Shown in pieces: positions 36,745-50,480 of a stretch of DNA of 64,000 nt (position 1 is the first letter of the stretch; the number at the start of each line of letters is the position of its first letter). The notes under the pieces were generated by a model. That model was not told the DNA's origin. It ran no database searches and saw only the letters and a program-made list of their open reading frames with translations. The stretch is from contig CM020513.1 in assembly GCA_009823395.1 (NCBI GenBank), forward strand, positions 1,977,501 through 2,041,500, given 5' to 3'. Made by a program: the position numbers and the translations under genes. The stretch is from Thamnaconus septentrionalis (Eukaryota; Chordata; Actinopteri; Tetraodontiformes; Monacanthidae).

Positions 36745-37345
36745 GGAGGCACTGCTCTGAAGGAAGTCAATGACTTCAAGTACCTGGGCTCATGGGTCAA
36801 CTCGACAGAACAAGATCTAAAAGTGAGGAAGGCACTGGCATGGAGAGCCCTGAGTGGCACGACCAGTACATGGAACTCCAGCCTCCCCCGTCAAACCAAA
36901 CTCAGCTTCTTCTGCACGGCGGTAGAATCTGTTCTCCTGTACGGCAGTGAATGCTGAACCTTGATGCCAACTTTGAAGAAGGCCCTAGACAGATGCTACA
37001 CTAGAATGCTACGTGTAGGGCTCAACATCGGTGAGCGCACACACGTTACCAACGAGAATCTGCATGCTGGAATATTCAGGGTGAGCGACGAAATATCAGC
37101 AAGGGGAATGAGACTTGCAGGACACTGCCAAAGACACCAGGAGCTGCCGGCCAGCAAACTGGTGCTGTGGGAACCAATGCATGGGCACCAGTCATGAGGA
37201 CATCCCGCAGTAACAGTTATGGATGTACTTAAGAAGGACACGGGAGCTCATAGCACCGGCGGGCTGGCTGGATGTATGGCGAACCGGGATGACTGGAAGC
37301 AACGATGGAAGGCTTGCAAACTTCCTGGTCGTCAGCCCCGACCAT
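36745..37345 (+). mobile_element. Non-LTR retrotransposon relic (R4/Rex6-like reverse transcriptase C-terminus)
   Basis: The conceptual frame contains LKEVNDFKYLGSWVNSTEQD, then SFFCTAVESVLLYGSEC, a stop, MPTLKKALDRCYTRMLRVGL, and RGMRLAGHCQRHQELPAS. The YLGS..., VLLYGSE and RLAGHC blocks are typical of the C-terminus of a fish non-LTR element. The exact clade is uncertain. Two in-frame TGAs fit CGA or TGG decay, so it is inactive. Confidence 0.75.
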
Positions 37346-37371
37346 TTTCCTTGAAGTTCACCCAAGAAAAC

Positions 37372-37410
37372 AACAAACAAACAAACAAACAAACAAGCAA
37401 GCAAGCAACA
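37372..37410. repeat. (CAAA)n/(CAAG)n microsatellite
   Basis: Tetranucleotide repeat just after the LINE relic and possibly its A-rich tail. Confidence 0.9.
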
Positions 37411-38344
37411 AGTGTGCCGGCAAACATATTGAGCTGCACTTCTTGGCTCGCCACTTGACATCAGGAGGAGCCTGTGGACAGAACGGCTGTGGGAGCCGAG
37501 CGGCTCAGCAACGTGGTAATGGGATGCATGCACGGCGATGGCGAGGCTGCTTCACAGTATGGCGGGAACCATAAGTAGGCCATGTGGGTGTGTGTGTGTG
37601 CGTGCGTGCGTGTGTGATGACGGCGGCGCTGACAACGATCCCTCCCTCCCTCCACCACCACCACCACCACCTTCGCTTCAGCAGGCTTCTCGGAGTTAAT
37701 GAACGCAATAAAGGATTGTTCACGCCAGCGTCCGCTCATTTATTCTCATTGCTCGGAGAGCCGAGGGAGCGAGGCAGCAATCATCCTCCACTCGCCGCAG
37801 CCGCTTCATTCGCCGGCGGGGCTGCGTGATGGACGCTCGGAGCCGCGGTGTTGGTACCGGTGCATCTCTGGAAACCCGGTCCGCCTGTGCGCGAGGTTCG
37901 ACACGGCCTCACCTGTGAGCTGAAGATCAGGATTTTATATTCCAACTAGACTTCTAAGCAGTACTGCTACTAGGAACTAGTAGCATACTACTTCAAAGCA
38001 GCTGTGACAGGCACCGGGAGAAACACCGTCATCCGTCCTGGCCCCCAGACAGGAAAGGGTCACCGGCAGCAGAGTGAAATGACAGCTGCTCTGCCTCCGC
38101 AGCGCCGGGTGAGTGTTATGAAGACTAATGAAGGCGGGAGCAAGGCGTGAGGAAGCGAGAGGAAGGGAGGACGGACGGACGGCGTGATGTCCAAGGTGAA
38201 GCCAGGCGATTGATTCAACTCAATCAGGAAGCAGGAAGCGACTTTTAAGGAATGTTGCCGGAGCAATACCAGTCATCGCCACTTGTCTGGAGTCAGTAGA
38301 CGGAGGGATGGATTTTGGGTAATGAAAGGCTCAGCATGTTACAT

Positions 38345-38538
38345 TTAAAGGATCTGGCGGCATTGAAATTGAATTTTTAAGTACATTTTGTGTCGTTTTA
38401 CGACGATAAACTCATTAAAAATAAACAGTGAACTGCTGTTTCTTGTTTGCTCATAACAATCATTTATATTTACATTATTGATTAACTGTTGCTTTCTTGC
38501 CACTAGATGCCACTTAATTTCATGCACTGGGCCTTTAA
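38345..38538. mobile_element. TTAA-flanked MITE, about 194 bp
   Basis: It starts TTAAAGGATCTGG and ends with GGGCCTTTAA. The right end carries CACTAGATGCCACTTAATTT and GCACTGGGCCTTTAA, which I recall as a frequent teleost MITE terminus. TTAA is at both borders. The inverted repeats are imperfect, roughly 10 bp clearly paired. Confidence 0.6.
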
Positions 38539-38944
38539 TGCGTCACAATAACTTGGATTTTAAGAGCTGGAATCAGACGCCGAAAATGAGAAAACCTTGC
38601 TTGATACTTGAGACATTAATGATTTGAAGAGGTTTTCACACTACAATCTTTTGCCAAAAGACTAATCAAGTCTCCACACTGGAAGCTGATTTGTGCCCCT
38701 GTTACTCTTGTTCACTCTCCTCTTTTTCTTTTGCTCCACATCTCTCACTCAAAAAGGCCCTTTTTTTTGTTGGCCTAATTACAGTTAGCCCTCTGCCAAG
38801 ACGCCAAGTCTCAAGCACACTAGAGCCATTAGTCAGTAATACTCCTCCCGCCCCACACTGAGGACCCAACCACACCAGACCAGACGCCACCGGCCGAAGG
38901 AGGGTGAGAAAAGCCGGAGGCCGCAGCGGGGTGTCCTGCAATAC

Positions 38945-38992
38945 TCCTATTTATTTATTTATGTATTTATTTATTTATGTATTTATTTATCA
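38945..38992. repeat. (TTTA)n microsatellite
   Basis: TTTA units with occasional TGTA interruptions. Confidence 0.92.
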
Positions 38993-40859
38993 AAAGTACA
39001 AGTACAAGTCCTTGTTTTTGTTCCGGTCTGGTGGTCGGTGGAGCAGGGTTCAGACTTGGTGAGTGATTAGGTTCATTTATACCGCAACAGCCACTTGGCA
39101 CGGACGGCCGCTCCATGTGGAGCTAATGTAACACCAGGATGAGACCAAATGGCTCTCTCTGTTGGAAGGCAGAGAGGGCGAGGGTGTGTGTGTGCGTGTG
39201 TGTTTGACGTTCACCTAGCGTTTTATAATTAGATGAGTGCGACTGCTCGGGAGCAAAGCGTCTGCTCCGCTGCGACTCTCTGGTAACAATTGGAGGACTC
39301 GGTGGACGGCTGTAGATGGGGACAATTAGCGGAGCTAATAAAATGTGAGCCATATTGCAAGTGTGGGGAAGAGCAAAAAAAACAAAAAAAAACAGTTCAA
39401 AACACGCAAAACCGACGGCACGGCCGAATGTCGGTCATGAAAAATGCTAATTGGGCCCCGAGCAGCAGCGGCACCGCCTGTTAAAAGCCGCAAACATCTG
39501 ACACTTCTTCTCTCTTTCTCTCTCTTTGTCTCTCTCTCTCTCTCTTTATCTCTCAGTTTTTGGCACGTTCAAGTGGTTCAGACGCCAACATTTAGCGTGC
39601 GAGGACGTTGCACAGAATGCACAGCGTGACACTGCGGGGCCTGCGGCTCTAGGTCGCCGCAAAAGTTACACACAGGACTTTTTAATGAGCTAGCGGTGCG
39701 CTGCTAGCCGCGGGAGCTGACGTTGCTTAGCCGGAGCACTAACGGGCTCGTCGACATGATTTGCCAACGCTGTTGACCCTGTTGCATGCGTTGGTGTGGG
39801 GTCGTTTAACTGGGGTGCAACTCAACAGTCAGTCTGGTCATATGCGAGTTAGAAAATGACTTCAAATGAATTATTTACTGCCGGAATGAAGCAGAGCAGG
39901 TTGTTTATTTGGCCACTGACCAGCTGTTTTTGACCTTTGACCATCTACAAAACCAGATTTGGGTGTTTTGAACACCGGGATGTGAAGCTCCTGTCTCTGA
40001 AACTCAAACTATGTCAAACAGAAGAATAAAATCTTCCACATTTGGCTGGAAGCAGCTCGTCTGACAAGTCTGTCTCTGGAACCTCCAGGGATGTGAGTCA
40101 GCCATCATTCTTCTTTTCCCTCCCGGCTTCTATGAATTTTTGAGCGTTTGGGTTATTTCCTCTGGAATGTATTTTTTGGCGCTGCCACACTACTTCTATG
40201 AATATGAGGTGAGATAATGTACGATCTTCCAGTCACTCTGGTATTATTTCAACTCCCTGGAATGTTTTTGGTGCTGAAACTATGCTGGAAATTGGATTGC
40301 AATATCAATTTTTAATTGGACACTTAATTCCTGAATGTCACTTGCATTCAGCAACTGCTTTACATTCCAGATTCATTCCTGTACGAAAGATGAAAGTGAC
40401 TGTAATAATAATAATGAAATAAATACAATTGCCCAAGCAACAGGGATATTTCCAGCCTTGATGCTTCCTGAAATAACACCTTCTTCACACAGCAATAGGA
40501 AACCAGGCTGAGAGAGCTGAGGGGGAGAGGAAGAAAAAAAAACAACCAGAAAACAAAAACTGAGAAGGTGTGTTTTGACAGAGGAAGAAACACACGCTTT
40601 CATAAACCGCCTCTGAACTCGACACCGTGTCAAGTGGAAGCTATCGGCATTCTTGCCTTCTTCTTCTCTGCGCATTTTCTCCCTCCCCTCTCCCCCCCTC
40701 CACCGCCCATATCGATGAACTCACTAACGGTGAAAGCAGACAATATTCTATTGATCGCCGCTACTCCCTCAAGGCCAACGCCTGAGGACAACCACATTCC
40801 AGCTAAATTTGCTGTAATCAGAAAGTGACAATTTCCCAAGTTATCCTATATACACACAT

Positions 40860-40863
40860 AGAC

Positions 40864-40902
<39 letters not shown>

Positions 40903-40903
40903 G
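40860..40903. repeat. (GACA)n microsatellite
   Basis: Tetranucleotide run with GATA at its start. Confidence 0.95.
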
Positions 40904-42821
40904 CTTCAGGTCAAATCCACCAGCGCTGGCTGCTGGGGATCGTCCGCTGGGACTCCCAGGCTGGTGGATGAAGCTCTCAGAGTGTCTGCGCCATGACAGC
41001 AGCCACTCCTTCTCCACGTTTTGACAAGCGATGGCGTTGGCAGGGGGGAGGGGTGGAGGGGCTGACATCGGGAGCGATAATAGTCAGTGTGAGGGACTTT
41101 GCCAGTGACACTAATGGACGCTGCAGTCGATGCTCCCGTGACTCTGCGGCCGTGCGGCTCACGCAGCTCGACCCCCGGAGGACGAGCGGCATCGACAGCT
41201 GCGCCGTCGGCAGATCGATCACGAGTTTGTCGGCGGCAGCCGTGACTTCAGGACGGAACGACTACCCCCCGCACCCCCCGCCGCTCCTGTATTTTAGCCC
41301 AGATATTCATTAACTTCCTCCTGGTGCCATGTGATCTTTCGTTGAAGCCTTTTCCTGTCGTATTGTTTATGTTTCCATGGGGAGTTTGTGGTTTTAAATC
41401 CAGATTAAACAGGCACAACTGAAACTTGAGGCCCGCTCGACTTCAAACTCTTCCAAAGCGTCTGGATTGTTATTCTCCGTATTGACAGCCAGTCATTTTA
41501 AGTCTTTTTGCAACCATTTTGGCGTCCCCTGCTGGCCAAATGATATAATGCAGGTTTTTGGAACTTCTTTGAAACTGTAAGCTCCGGTCATCTTTATACA
41601 CAGTCAATGGAATCCACCAATCAGCATCCTTTTCAGGCGAAAGAGGTGGTCCAGGAGGAAATGGCGATGGTTGAGTTGTGGCAATGACAGGAAGCTACTG
41701 CGGGCTCCTCAACAATCCCAGCACAGGGAGTGTTTTTCCCCCCTAGAGGCGAATTTTAAAAGAAAAGTAAATACTCTGCTCGACTCCCGGCTGCCTTTGG
41801 AGAAAGTTTGATCAAAGACGGCAGCTGTTACCATCTGGCTACACCGTCAGTGAGGAATTCTCATCTGGCCCAGACTGCATTGCTGCTTCGAGCTGCTTCC
41901 CATTGAGCAGCTAAGCTAAGCTAGAAAACAGTTGTAAACGTACCCCGCAACCAGGCAGGAGACAGTGACTGTTTCCACCATGAAAGAACAACACTGGCCC
42001 TTCACTCATTCAGCAACAGCAACAGCTTGTTAAAGCTATTAGAGCTGGAGCTGAATAAGGCAGGTGGCTCCCTCCCCAGCACGCCAGCCCTCCCGCCCGC
42101 CCGCCTGCCTGACTGCCTGCCTGACAGTGTCGAGAAGTAAAGATGCCTGGCTGTGAGAAGATCTGGGTTGTGTGGGAGGTGCCGGGTTGACTGCAGTTCT
42201 GCGGGGGAGAAAAAAAAAAGAAAAAAGAAAAAACACAGTCGCCGTTCCAACCTCGCAGAGATTCGCTTCCAGTTTCGACTGTGAACTCGTGTGAGCTGCT
42301 GTTTCACAACAACACAGTGCGCTGCAAAAATAGCTTGCACGCCCGCGCCAATGCCAGCCAGCAGGAGAGCGTGCCGCAGTTTCGCCCCGATTTTCCGTCT
42401 CATGTTTTGGCGAAACTCAGTTATAAGTTATCAGTTAACCCAGGGACCCACTGACGCCGAGCTGACTTTGGAAACCAGCCGAATTACATACAATACTACA
42501 ACAATAAACAATAAACAAATAAACAAAAGCACAAACACCGCACAACTTGTGCAGACGCACCAAAGAGTCCAGATGGCTCGGAAATGTGACATTCGCACCA
42601 AGTGTTTATCCAAGGACCCACATTCACGTTAACGCTCACATTAGCTGCTACAACTAGCCAAATATGGGATCTTTTAGATAAAAACAAGGTCTTCAGGTCA
42701 CAATTTTTACCAGCCAAATGTATCTCCCACGTCTTCTGAGCACTTTAAAGACTTCACACGGGCAACATGGATTTAATGTGAGACTCCAGCATGATTAGAT
42801 GGACAAAGAAAGGCCTTGTGA

Positions 42822-42856
42822 TATCTCAGTGATATCTAGTGATATCTCAGTGACTT
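42822..42856. repeat. Short tandem repeat of GTGATATCTCA
   Basis: Three near-copies of a 10-14-bp unit containing GATATC. Confidence 0.8.
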
Positions 42857-43216
42857 TGTATTCAGTAAACTGCTCCATTAAAGAGCCGACGCGTTGCCCT
42901 CACAGGAAACTCGGCTCGTTTGAGTCTGCGTCAGTGTGACGGCGACGGAGGCGACAACAAAAGCCAGCGGCCGCATGTTTACACTCTGGAGCTCGTCGCT
43001 CTCTCTCAAACAGAGAGCTTCAAGCTTTAAACACACTCAAGAGCTGGTCGCCGGCCTTGACTCGGCGGCTGGTTGCAGCAGATACACGGAAGCTCCTGGT
43101 GTTTTTCCTGTGGGTTTGAGTCCAACAGCGACCGCCCAAAAGAAAAAAGTCTGATGTCATTGTGGTGGCGCCTCCATTCAGCCTCTTATCCTCCCCTGGG
43201 GCCAGGAGTCCTGGGC

Positions 43217-43217
<1 letters not shown>

Positions 43218-43262
<45 letters not shown>
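43218..43262. repeat. (GT)n microsatellite
   Basis: Perfect GT run. A poly-T and CACACG-type tract follows at 43377-43443. Confidence 0.95.
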
Positions 43263-43264
<2 letters not shown>

Positions 43265-44273
43265 CAATCAAACAGCCTGTCAAGGCAGAGCTTATCACTG
43301 GAGCAGCAGGGGGCGGACGCTGACCTGCCGAGTGACACCCGGCACGGCTGCCTCACCCGTCTCACCCTCACACCATGTTTTTTTTTTTTTTTTTTAACTC
43401 ACACACACGCACACGCACGCACACGCACAAACGCGCGCGCACACCCTTTCAAGGTGCCGAGGTCTGAGCATGAAAGCGACATGTGGCGAGATGAAGTAAA
43501 ACACAGAGAGAATTTAAAAGAGAAAAGAGAAGGAGGAGGAGCCCTGAGCGGAGGAACTGCGGCCTCTGTCACCTGGTCTTATCAGCAGATGGAGCAGCCA
43601 GCCGCTGCTCTGACTACATCCCATTTCTCCAAATGTCAGCGCTGATGTCAGGGCTGATACCTTGAAGCACGCGGGGAGGCTAGGGGAGAGGGCACCGGTC
43701 GCCGAACAATAAAAGATAAGAGAGAGACTGTGTGCGGAGCGAAGCAAGGACAGGATGTTGGTTGCACCGCCGCGAAGCATCACCTCCGCCCAGGTGAACC
43801 ATCAGGGTTAGCAGGAAGCTCAAATTGAGCTTTGTAGTTAGCGGGAGGCTGTAAACAGAGGGCTAAATGGCTAATGGCTAATGGAGTTTATCAAGTTACT
43901 ATAATGTGAGAAGTAACCAAGAAGAAAAAACCTGAAACAAGAAAATCTTCTTGTATGAGAATTTGTACTTCATTACTGGCCACCTCTGGAGATTCTTCAT
44001 GCTCAGCGACCAACTGTGCAGCTTCTTACTGCTCATGAAGCCTCGTTTCTAACAGCTTCATTGATTGGGAGGATACGAATTTCAGGGGAATGGCCCTGAA
44101 TTAACAAGCTCCTTTCTGTCCATTCAGACCAAAATGAGAAGCAGTGCAGAAGCACAACAGCCCCCCCCCCTTCCCGTGTGTGTGTATGTGTGTGTCCCAT
44201 AGCTCTTTGTTTTCACCAGTGTTTGCAGTGAAAAGCACAAGCTGTCAGCTCTGTCCACACTCTAGCACAAGAT

Positions 44274-44276
<3 letters not shown>

Positions 44277-44349
<73 letters not shown>
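44277..44349. repeat. (AC)n microsatellite
   Basis: Perfect AC run, with a (GT)n run about 130 bp further on at 44480-44514, so the pair is in inverted orientation. Confidence 0.95.
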
Positions 44350-44353
<4 letters not shown>

Positions 44354-44479
44354 TTGGGGCCAGAAATCTGAAGTCCTTTCTAAGATAGGGGCAGCAGTTC
44401 AGAGACGCAAATGATTAAATTATTAATGAAGTCAAACACACACGTCCTTCTTTTCAGTCATTCAATGTGCACTCCTGAG

Positions 44480-44519
<40 letters not shown>

Positions 44520-44620
44520 ACAAAGAAGTGGCAGCTTTGAATTAAAATGCATGATGTCATGTTTGGAGTTATAATGAGGGCAGCCAGTCATAGCTAATAA
44601 TGATCATGATGCCAATTTAA

Positions 44621-44652
<32 letters not shown>

Positions 44653-44754
44653 AAAGCCCACAGCGTCTTGGCCCTTTGTTTACTGGAGGAGGTTTGAAGA
44701 AAAAAAAGAAGACGATGAAGTCTGAAAATATTTTTATACATTTCCTCCCTCGGG

Positions 44755-45050
44755 CCGCCGTCGCGTACCGTTCCCAACTCGGCGCACGTACGTGCGCTCG
44801 TTCACCGTCTGAGTCATCTCGCAACGGGCTCCCTTCATTAAACTGATGCTTTCAGGTCGACTGGGGATTCCGAGACACTCAGGCGAGGGGGCTTCAGTCT
44901 CCGACTGAGGCCGACAGCCTCTGATCTTGACGGGCGCGTCGGAGCCGACGGCGAGTAAGACGGAGCTCGGTGCTGATCGGCGCCGACGTCAGAGTCGGGA
45001 TTCACGACCGGAGAGAATTTACCTTCATCCCCGCCAAGATGAACAAGGTG
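44755..45050. promoter_or_regulatory. Small intronic CpG cluster with palindrome
   Basis: A dense run of CpG dinucleotides inside an otherwise CpG-poor intron. It includes a 16-bp perfect palindrome GCGCACGTACGTGCGC at 44782-44797, a CRE-like GACGTCA near 44986-44992, and ATGAACAAG followed by a good donor, GTGAGG, at 45039-45053 on the plus strand. It could be an unannotated promoter or first exon, or an enhancer. No coding similarity was recognised. Confidence 0.35.
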
Positions 45051-45767
45051 AGGGAGTGAGGAGGCACAGCGGGGGGTGCTTGATCACCTCAAGGATTTTC
45101 TATCAGTCTGGCACGGAGGGTTTCACAGATCCTCGGGAATTTCTTCGTCACACATCCATGTGGTGAAAAAAACACTTGGTTTGAAGAAAGAACACCTCAA
45201 AGAAATTTGGAAGGTGGTTGGACAATCAGACCTTCCACTGTGGGGCCAATCAGATTTCAGCCAAACCAGTGGAGCCAGTTGGCAGCGACTCATTGCTGTC
45301 AAATTACGAGTCGAAAAGAGCACCACCTGCTGCCACAGGTAGAAACAAGCCTTTCAGTGCCGTTTACTGATCCCCTAATCAGATAATGTGGCAGAAATGC
45401 TGTTCATGTCCACTGATGACCCAAATCATGCCAACCAAGTTACTTAGAGGAAAGAGAGAGAGCTTGAAGTAAAACCTGTGCTGCCATTTAGTGCACATCT
45501 CCCACAGTGCACGGCGAGGTGGTGAGCCACAGTGACGATTGAAGCCTCCTACCTTTGGCCAAAGGAATTTCCTCTTTCTTACAACAGGTGCAAACTGGTC
45601 ACCTGATACTGACTGACTGAACGATTTGGAGCTGATCTTTTCAAGTCTCTTCCATACTCACAATCATCTCAGCCATCCAGCGGCCCGGCTAAGTTTCAAC
45701 CCAAGACCTCCTCTAAGAACAGTGCCACTTGTTAGTCTGTGTTAGAGAAGCAAACCGCCAGAACTAC

Positions 45768-45795
45768 CAGCAGCAGCAGCAGCAGCAGCTGCAGC
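45768..45795. repeat. (CAG)n microsatellite
   Basis: About eight CAG units. A (GTTT)n run lies at 45848-45878. Confidence 0.9.
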
Positions 45796-48099
45796 ATGTG
45801 CGAAGTGCGGCAGAAGAGCAGAAATCGTCCCCTCAGGACTTTGCGTGTGTTTGTTTGTTTGTTTGTTTGCTTGTTTGTCCGTGAGGCCCTTACTGTGTGG
45901 CGAGGGCCACCGAGATGAAGGAGAGCTGCATGGAGATAAAAACTAATTTTGGGAAGGAAAGGCAGCACGACAAGGACCAGCCGGGTCCTGAAGACTTTGG
46001 TGTGTGGCTGAAAAGGTCAGTCGGTTCCTCACCGCGATAAGAAACGGATGAAAAGGAAAAGGTCAATTCATCGGCTCCCTCTTAAATCCCTCCCCGCTCA
46101 TCGGCCCTGAGATTTAGTGGCTCCGCTGATAAAAAACCATTGACTTGGAGTCACCTGGCAAATGTGGCCTCGTCCCTTTTCTGAGAGAGGCTTAAATCTC
46201 TCATCTGGCTTTTTTTTGCTCACACTTCCTCCTTATCTTCCGTAAAGCATTCAAAGGCACAAAAGTGAGGTTACGTTGACAAAAAAAAAAATTAAGAAGG
46301 ATTTGCATTGTTTGCATTGTGCACATGATACTGCGGTCTCCCTGCAAAGCCTAAAATAACAGTTCCAGAGTCAGCGGTGGCTTTTCCTGGTGACCTCACA
46401 CACATTTCAAGGTTGGGCTTCATGCTAAAATCCACCATAGATTATTTGAAAAAGTGGCCTCTGGGAAGTGGTGGAAGCTTCCGAGACACAGCAGAAATCA
46501 CTGTCGCAGTTAAAACTGATGCACGCTCTCATATGATCGTCAGTTACATGGATTGTTGCTCTTGATAAGAGCACGTTGCAATAATGGAAACACTCCAGCC
46601 AGTCACAGCGAGCCGAGCCCTGCAGTAAACTGGTGGTTGGTCCAGGTTGCAGCCGAGTTTAGCTGCTAAAATCTTAGCAGCAACAGCAGCAGCCCTGCAC
46701 AGGTGAACTCAGCGCAGCCGCTTCCCTGTTTGGTCACATGGTATTTGGCCTGGCGCTCGCTGAGAGCTCACGTCACCTCGGTCGTACCGTTTTGCATCTA
46801 AATGTAAAACCAGGTTACAGTGCGAGTGATGCCTGAGATAAACGGCTTCCATCCACCGTCGACCTTCCCCGCTGTTCTCCGCTTCCTCACTCAAGGCGCC
46901 TGGTGCGCACAAGCAACCCACTTTTTTTCCCCATTCCCTTTAATGTTCCTTCTTCCACGCATATCTGGAGGGCACAGACTCCCGAACGACATGGTGCAAC
47001 TTTAAAGGGGAAAAAGAGAGAGAGAGAAAAAAAAAAACCTTCAGAGGTATTGCACTGCGTGTTGCACGCATGATGAAATGGAACTTGGCGCAGCTGGGCG
47101 GACAGCGTGAGGCCGTTATGCAACACTTTTGTGCAGCGCTGTCGTCGGCGCCAGACGATCGGAGGGGAGAGAGTGCCACTTTGGTAAATGGTTCGAGTGG
47201 GGAAAAGAGGGAATTTTCAGTGACTGTTTAGATCCTACTCTGAGCCGCTGGGAACTGCAGGGCGGCTCACACACCTCCACCGGTGCCGTGATCAAACACA
47301 TCTGTGTGACGGATCAGGCTGCTGCTTGGACCGGACCCATTCAGAAAGATGGGTTGTTATATTACAGAGGCATAAAGATTATTATTATTATTATTTTTTT
47401 ACATGTATGCAAACGCCCGTCAGCGCAGCAAGAAATATGGAGCCAAGCGACGGCCGTGAGATGCAGGAAGCACCCCAGGGGGGCTCAGATTATATTTCAG
47501 GCTAATCCGTCTCGCTCCGACGGAAGATCAATCACGCCGCGTGTTTCTCTACCTCGCGTCCATCAATTCGCAGCGGCTGAGGGGCATCCTTCAGCTGCGG
47601 GGGGGTGGGGGAGGGTGGGGAGCGTGGGGGAATAAGGCAACTGGGACAGGAAGACGGATGGCAACATTTGTGTCCAACCGTGTGGAGACAGTTAATGATG
47701 AAGTGAAGGGTGACAGCCAGGTTCAGCTTCAGTCACCTGCGCAGAGTCTGGCCCCGCCTGCAGGATTTGGCTGACGGTAAACAACATTCTTCATGATTAA
47801 CCTGCTTTCTTTTTCACCGTTACTTTATCTGGGACGTTGGAATAATGATTTGCTTTTGTTTGCTTCTCAACAACTACAGCTGTTACAGAGCTAACAGGGT
47901 GATGCTGCTCACAATAAAATGAATCTGATTAGTCTAATTAATCTGGTTAGCTTCTTTTTGCATCTGCTGCGATGCCTCTTTGTGAAGGAATCAGATGATA
48001 TTTGCATGTAGCCATACAGTAAAGACAGTAAGGAAGCCCGGCTGACAGCGTGTTTGGTATTTAGGGCAGAGTCAGGTGGCTACCCTTGCTCTATGGATA

Positions 48100-48119
48100 T
48101 TCTCATGTGTACATGAGAA
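48100..48119. repeat. Short perfect inverted repeat
   Basis: TTCTCATGT and ACATGAGAA are separated by GT, a 9-bp stem. It is probably incidental. Confidence 0.6.
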
Positions 48120-50480
48120 CTGTTTTTAGGGTGGGAAAACCAAATTGCTTTTATTGTATTGCGAGTACACACTTCTATTAATGTATTTATGGGCAGTATG
48201 TTCAGCTTTTATTAATATAAAAAATCATAAATCAAGCCAAATTTTACACAGTGGACCTTTAATCCAACTTTGTTCGCTGTTTGTCCACACTAGTTGGACA
48301 TGTGCCATGTTAACCTCTCCATCACTTATTTGAGACACAACTTAACAAGCAACAGGAACGAGGGAATCATTTGTGGACAAGGACGGAGCTCCGTTCAGTT
48401 GCTCTTCTCGCACCTTCCATCCCGTCTCCAGGCTTCCCCTCTCATTCTGCCTCCCACAGAAGAGGAAAAGGAAGAGACACCTCCAAACGAAATCCAGTTT
48501 TGCTCCATTGAACATGGCGCCGACGCGCTACCTGCTGCTGGAACCTACTAAAGCCGGACATTCCGTTAGAGTGACGCTCTGTGAAATTCACCAACACGGC
48601 TCCCTCGTTTAGTCCGAATATTCAGAAAAGCCCATTTTTGTTTCTCTCTTTTGTTCCCTCCCAGCAGACACGTGCATATGTGTGTGTGTGAATGCATGTG
48701 AATGCGCTTCCAACCCTCATTCATATGCATCAGCGAGTTATCAGAGGCCGCTGTGCCTCATTGAGCCGCGGAGTCGCTTTCCATTCGTTTGCGAGAGGCA
48801 GCGGAGGGTGACGCCGCTGCCGTCTGAGGGAACTTTTACCAAAAGAAGCGGCTTTGGAAAACTTTTCAAAACCAGACGGTAACCCGAGGGCTCATTAGAA
48901 ATGTTAAAATAGGACGACAACACACAGAGTGTCTCAATGAGGACCAGACAACCAGTATCATCATGAAGACTACTGGAGCCCAGCGGCGGGGAAAGCCACC
49001 AGCAGAGTTGAAGGAAGGAATCTTAATGGTTTATTTTGTTGTGACAGCAACACCAACACGCACAAGCAGATTACAATTTCTTTAATTTTCTGGCCCCCGT
49101 TCTTTTGTTTACAAGATAATGAATCGACACACGTGCAGATACAAACGCCTCCTCCCTCCAAAGCACCGTGAGTGCGAGCTACGCTACGTGGCTCCTCTCA
49201 TCAACATCTGCCATCCTGCTAATTAGCCCCACAAAAGCCACACATCACTGGGCTTCAGCGGTGCAAGGCGCGCGTGTGACACTCGTGGGAAGGGGTGGGA
49301 ACCGGCGGGGGTTGCAGCAGTGGACACAATGAGAATGACAAACTCTGCCTGATCGCTGAGAAAATCCACCACAGTGTGTTATTTCAATGCAAAAGACAGG
49401 CAAGTGTGAGTGTGAGAGTCCAGAAGGAGGAGCGGAAGGACGGGATGGACAAACAGGCTCCACGCTTACTGAGCGAGAGTGAAGAAAGACTTTGTAAAGA
49501 AGGGACAGCACAGCCAATATTGAAATCTCACTTAGTTCACCTCATTCGCCTCAATGCTGACATTTCTAATCCTCATCATCTCTGCCTATTGTCTACTGTG
49601 GCCAAGGGCTTCAATGTAAGAATAATAATGAGTCATTTTAATAATAAAACGATAATTATCATATCATATGTGATATTGGATGGCTGCGTCCTCTGCAGTC
49701 CCTGGTCAGCACTGGGCTTCCATTGGTTGAAATTCCCTCCGTATGCGAAACTCAAGAACGGTTACGTGGATTATAAAATGTGGTTTAGCAGCAAATGGCT
49801 GAAATTTCAAATGTTAGAATGAACTATACGTCTCAACTGGAACAGTCTTGGAAGAGTTCGAGCAAAAGGCAGGAAAATAATATGAAAACGCAGGGTAGGT
49901 AAAGCAGGAATAATAAAAAGAGAGCTGCAAGGCAGAGAGACAGACGGAGCGAGGCACCACTGCAGCTTCCTGCTGCCCAGGCAAAAAAGCCAAAAAACAA
50001 AAGAACAAAACAAAAGGTAATTCAATAAATAACAAACGCTGGTCTGGCGAGATGGCCTGGCAGAGCGGCCGAGAGAGGTGAGCACGGCCATGAGAACAGA
50101 GAGAAGGAGAGAGTGAGAGAGAGAGTGAGAGGGGTAGCTAGTCATAAATCTCCCACAGCGAGTGGAGTCAGACAGCAGGGGGAGGAGGGAGGAGAAGGGT
50201 GAGGAGGGGTGAGAGGGGGGGGAGTCAAAACTCTTCCTGGGTGAGAGGAGGAAGGTGGCCGGAAACACGACCGTCATTCCCGCTGTGGCCAGCAGAGGAA
50301 ACACTTCCTGCTGGCCTGCATGGGCTCAACACCAGCATGCAAACGCTCAAGTGTGTGAGTGCATGCGCGTGCGGGCGTGCGTGCGCGCTCCCTTTATGTC
50401 GACGGGCAAAAATGCAAAGAAGACGCAGATCTCAGGTGAGAAACTGCTCGACAGATCAGAGGGATTTTTTTTGCACGTTG

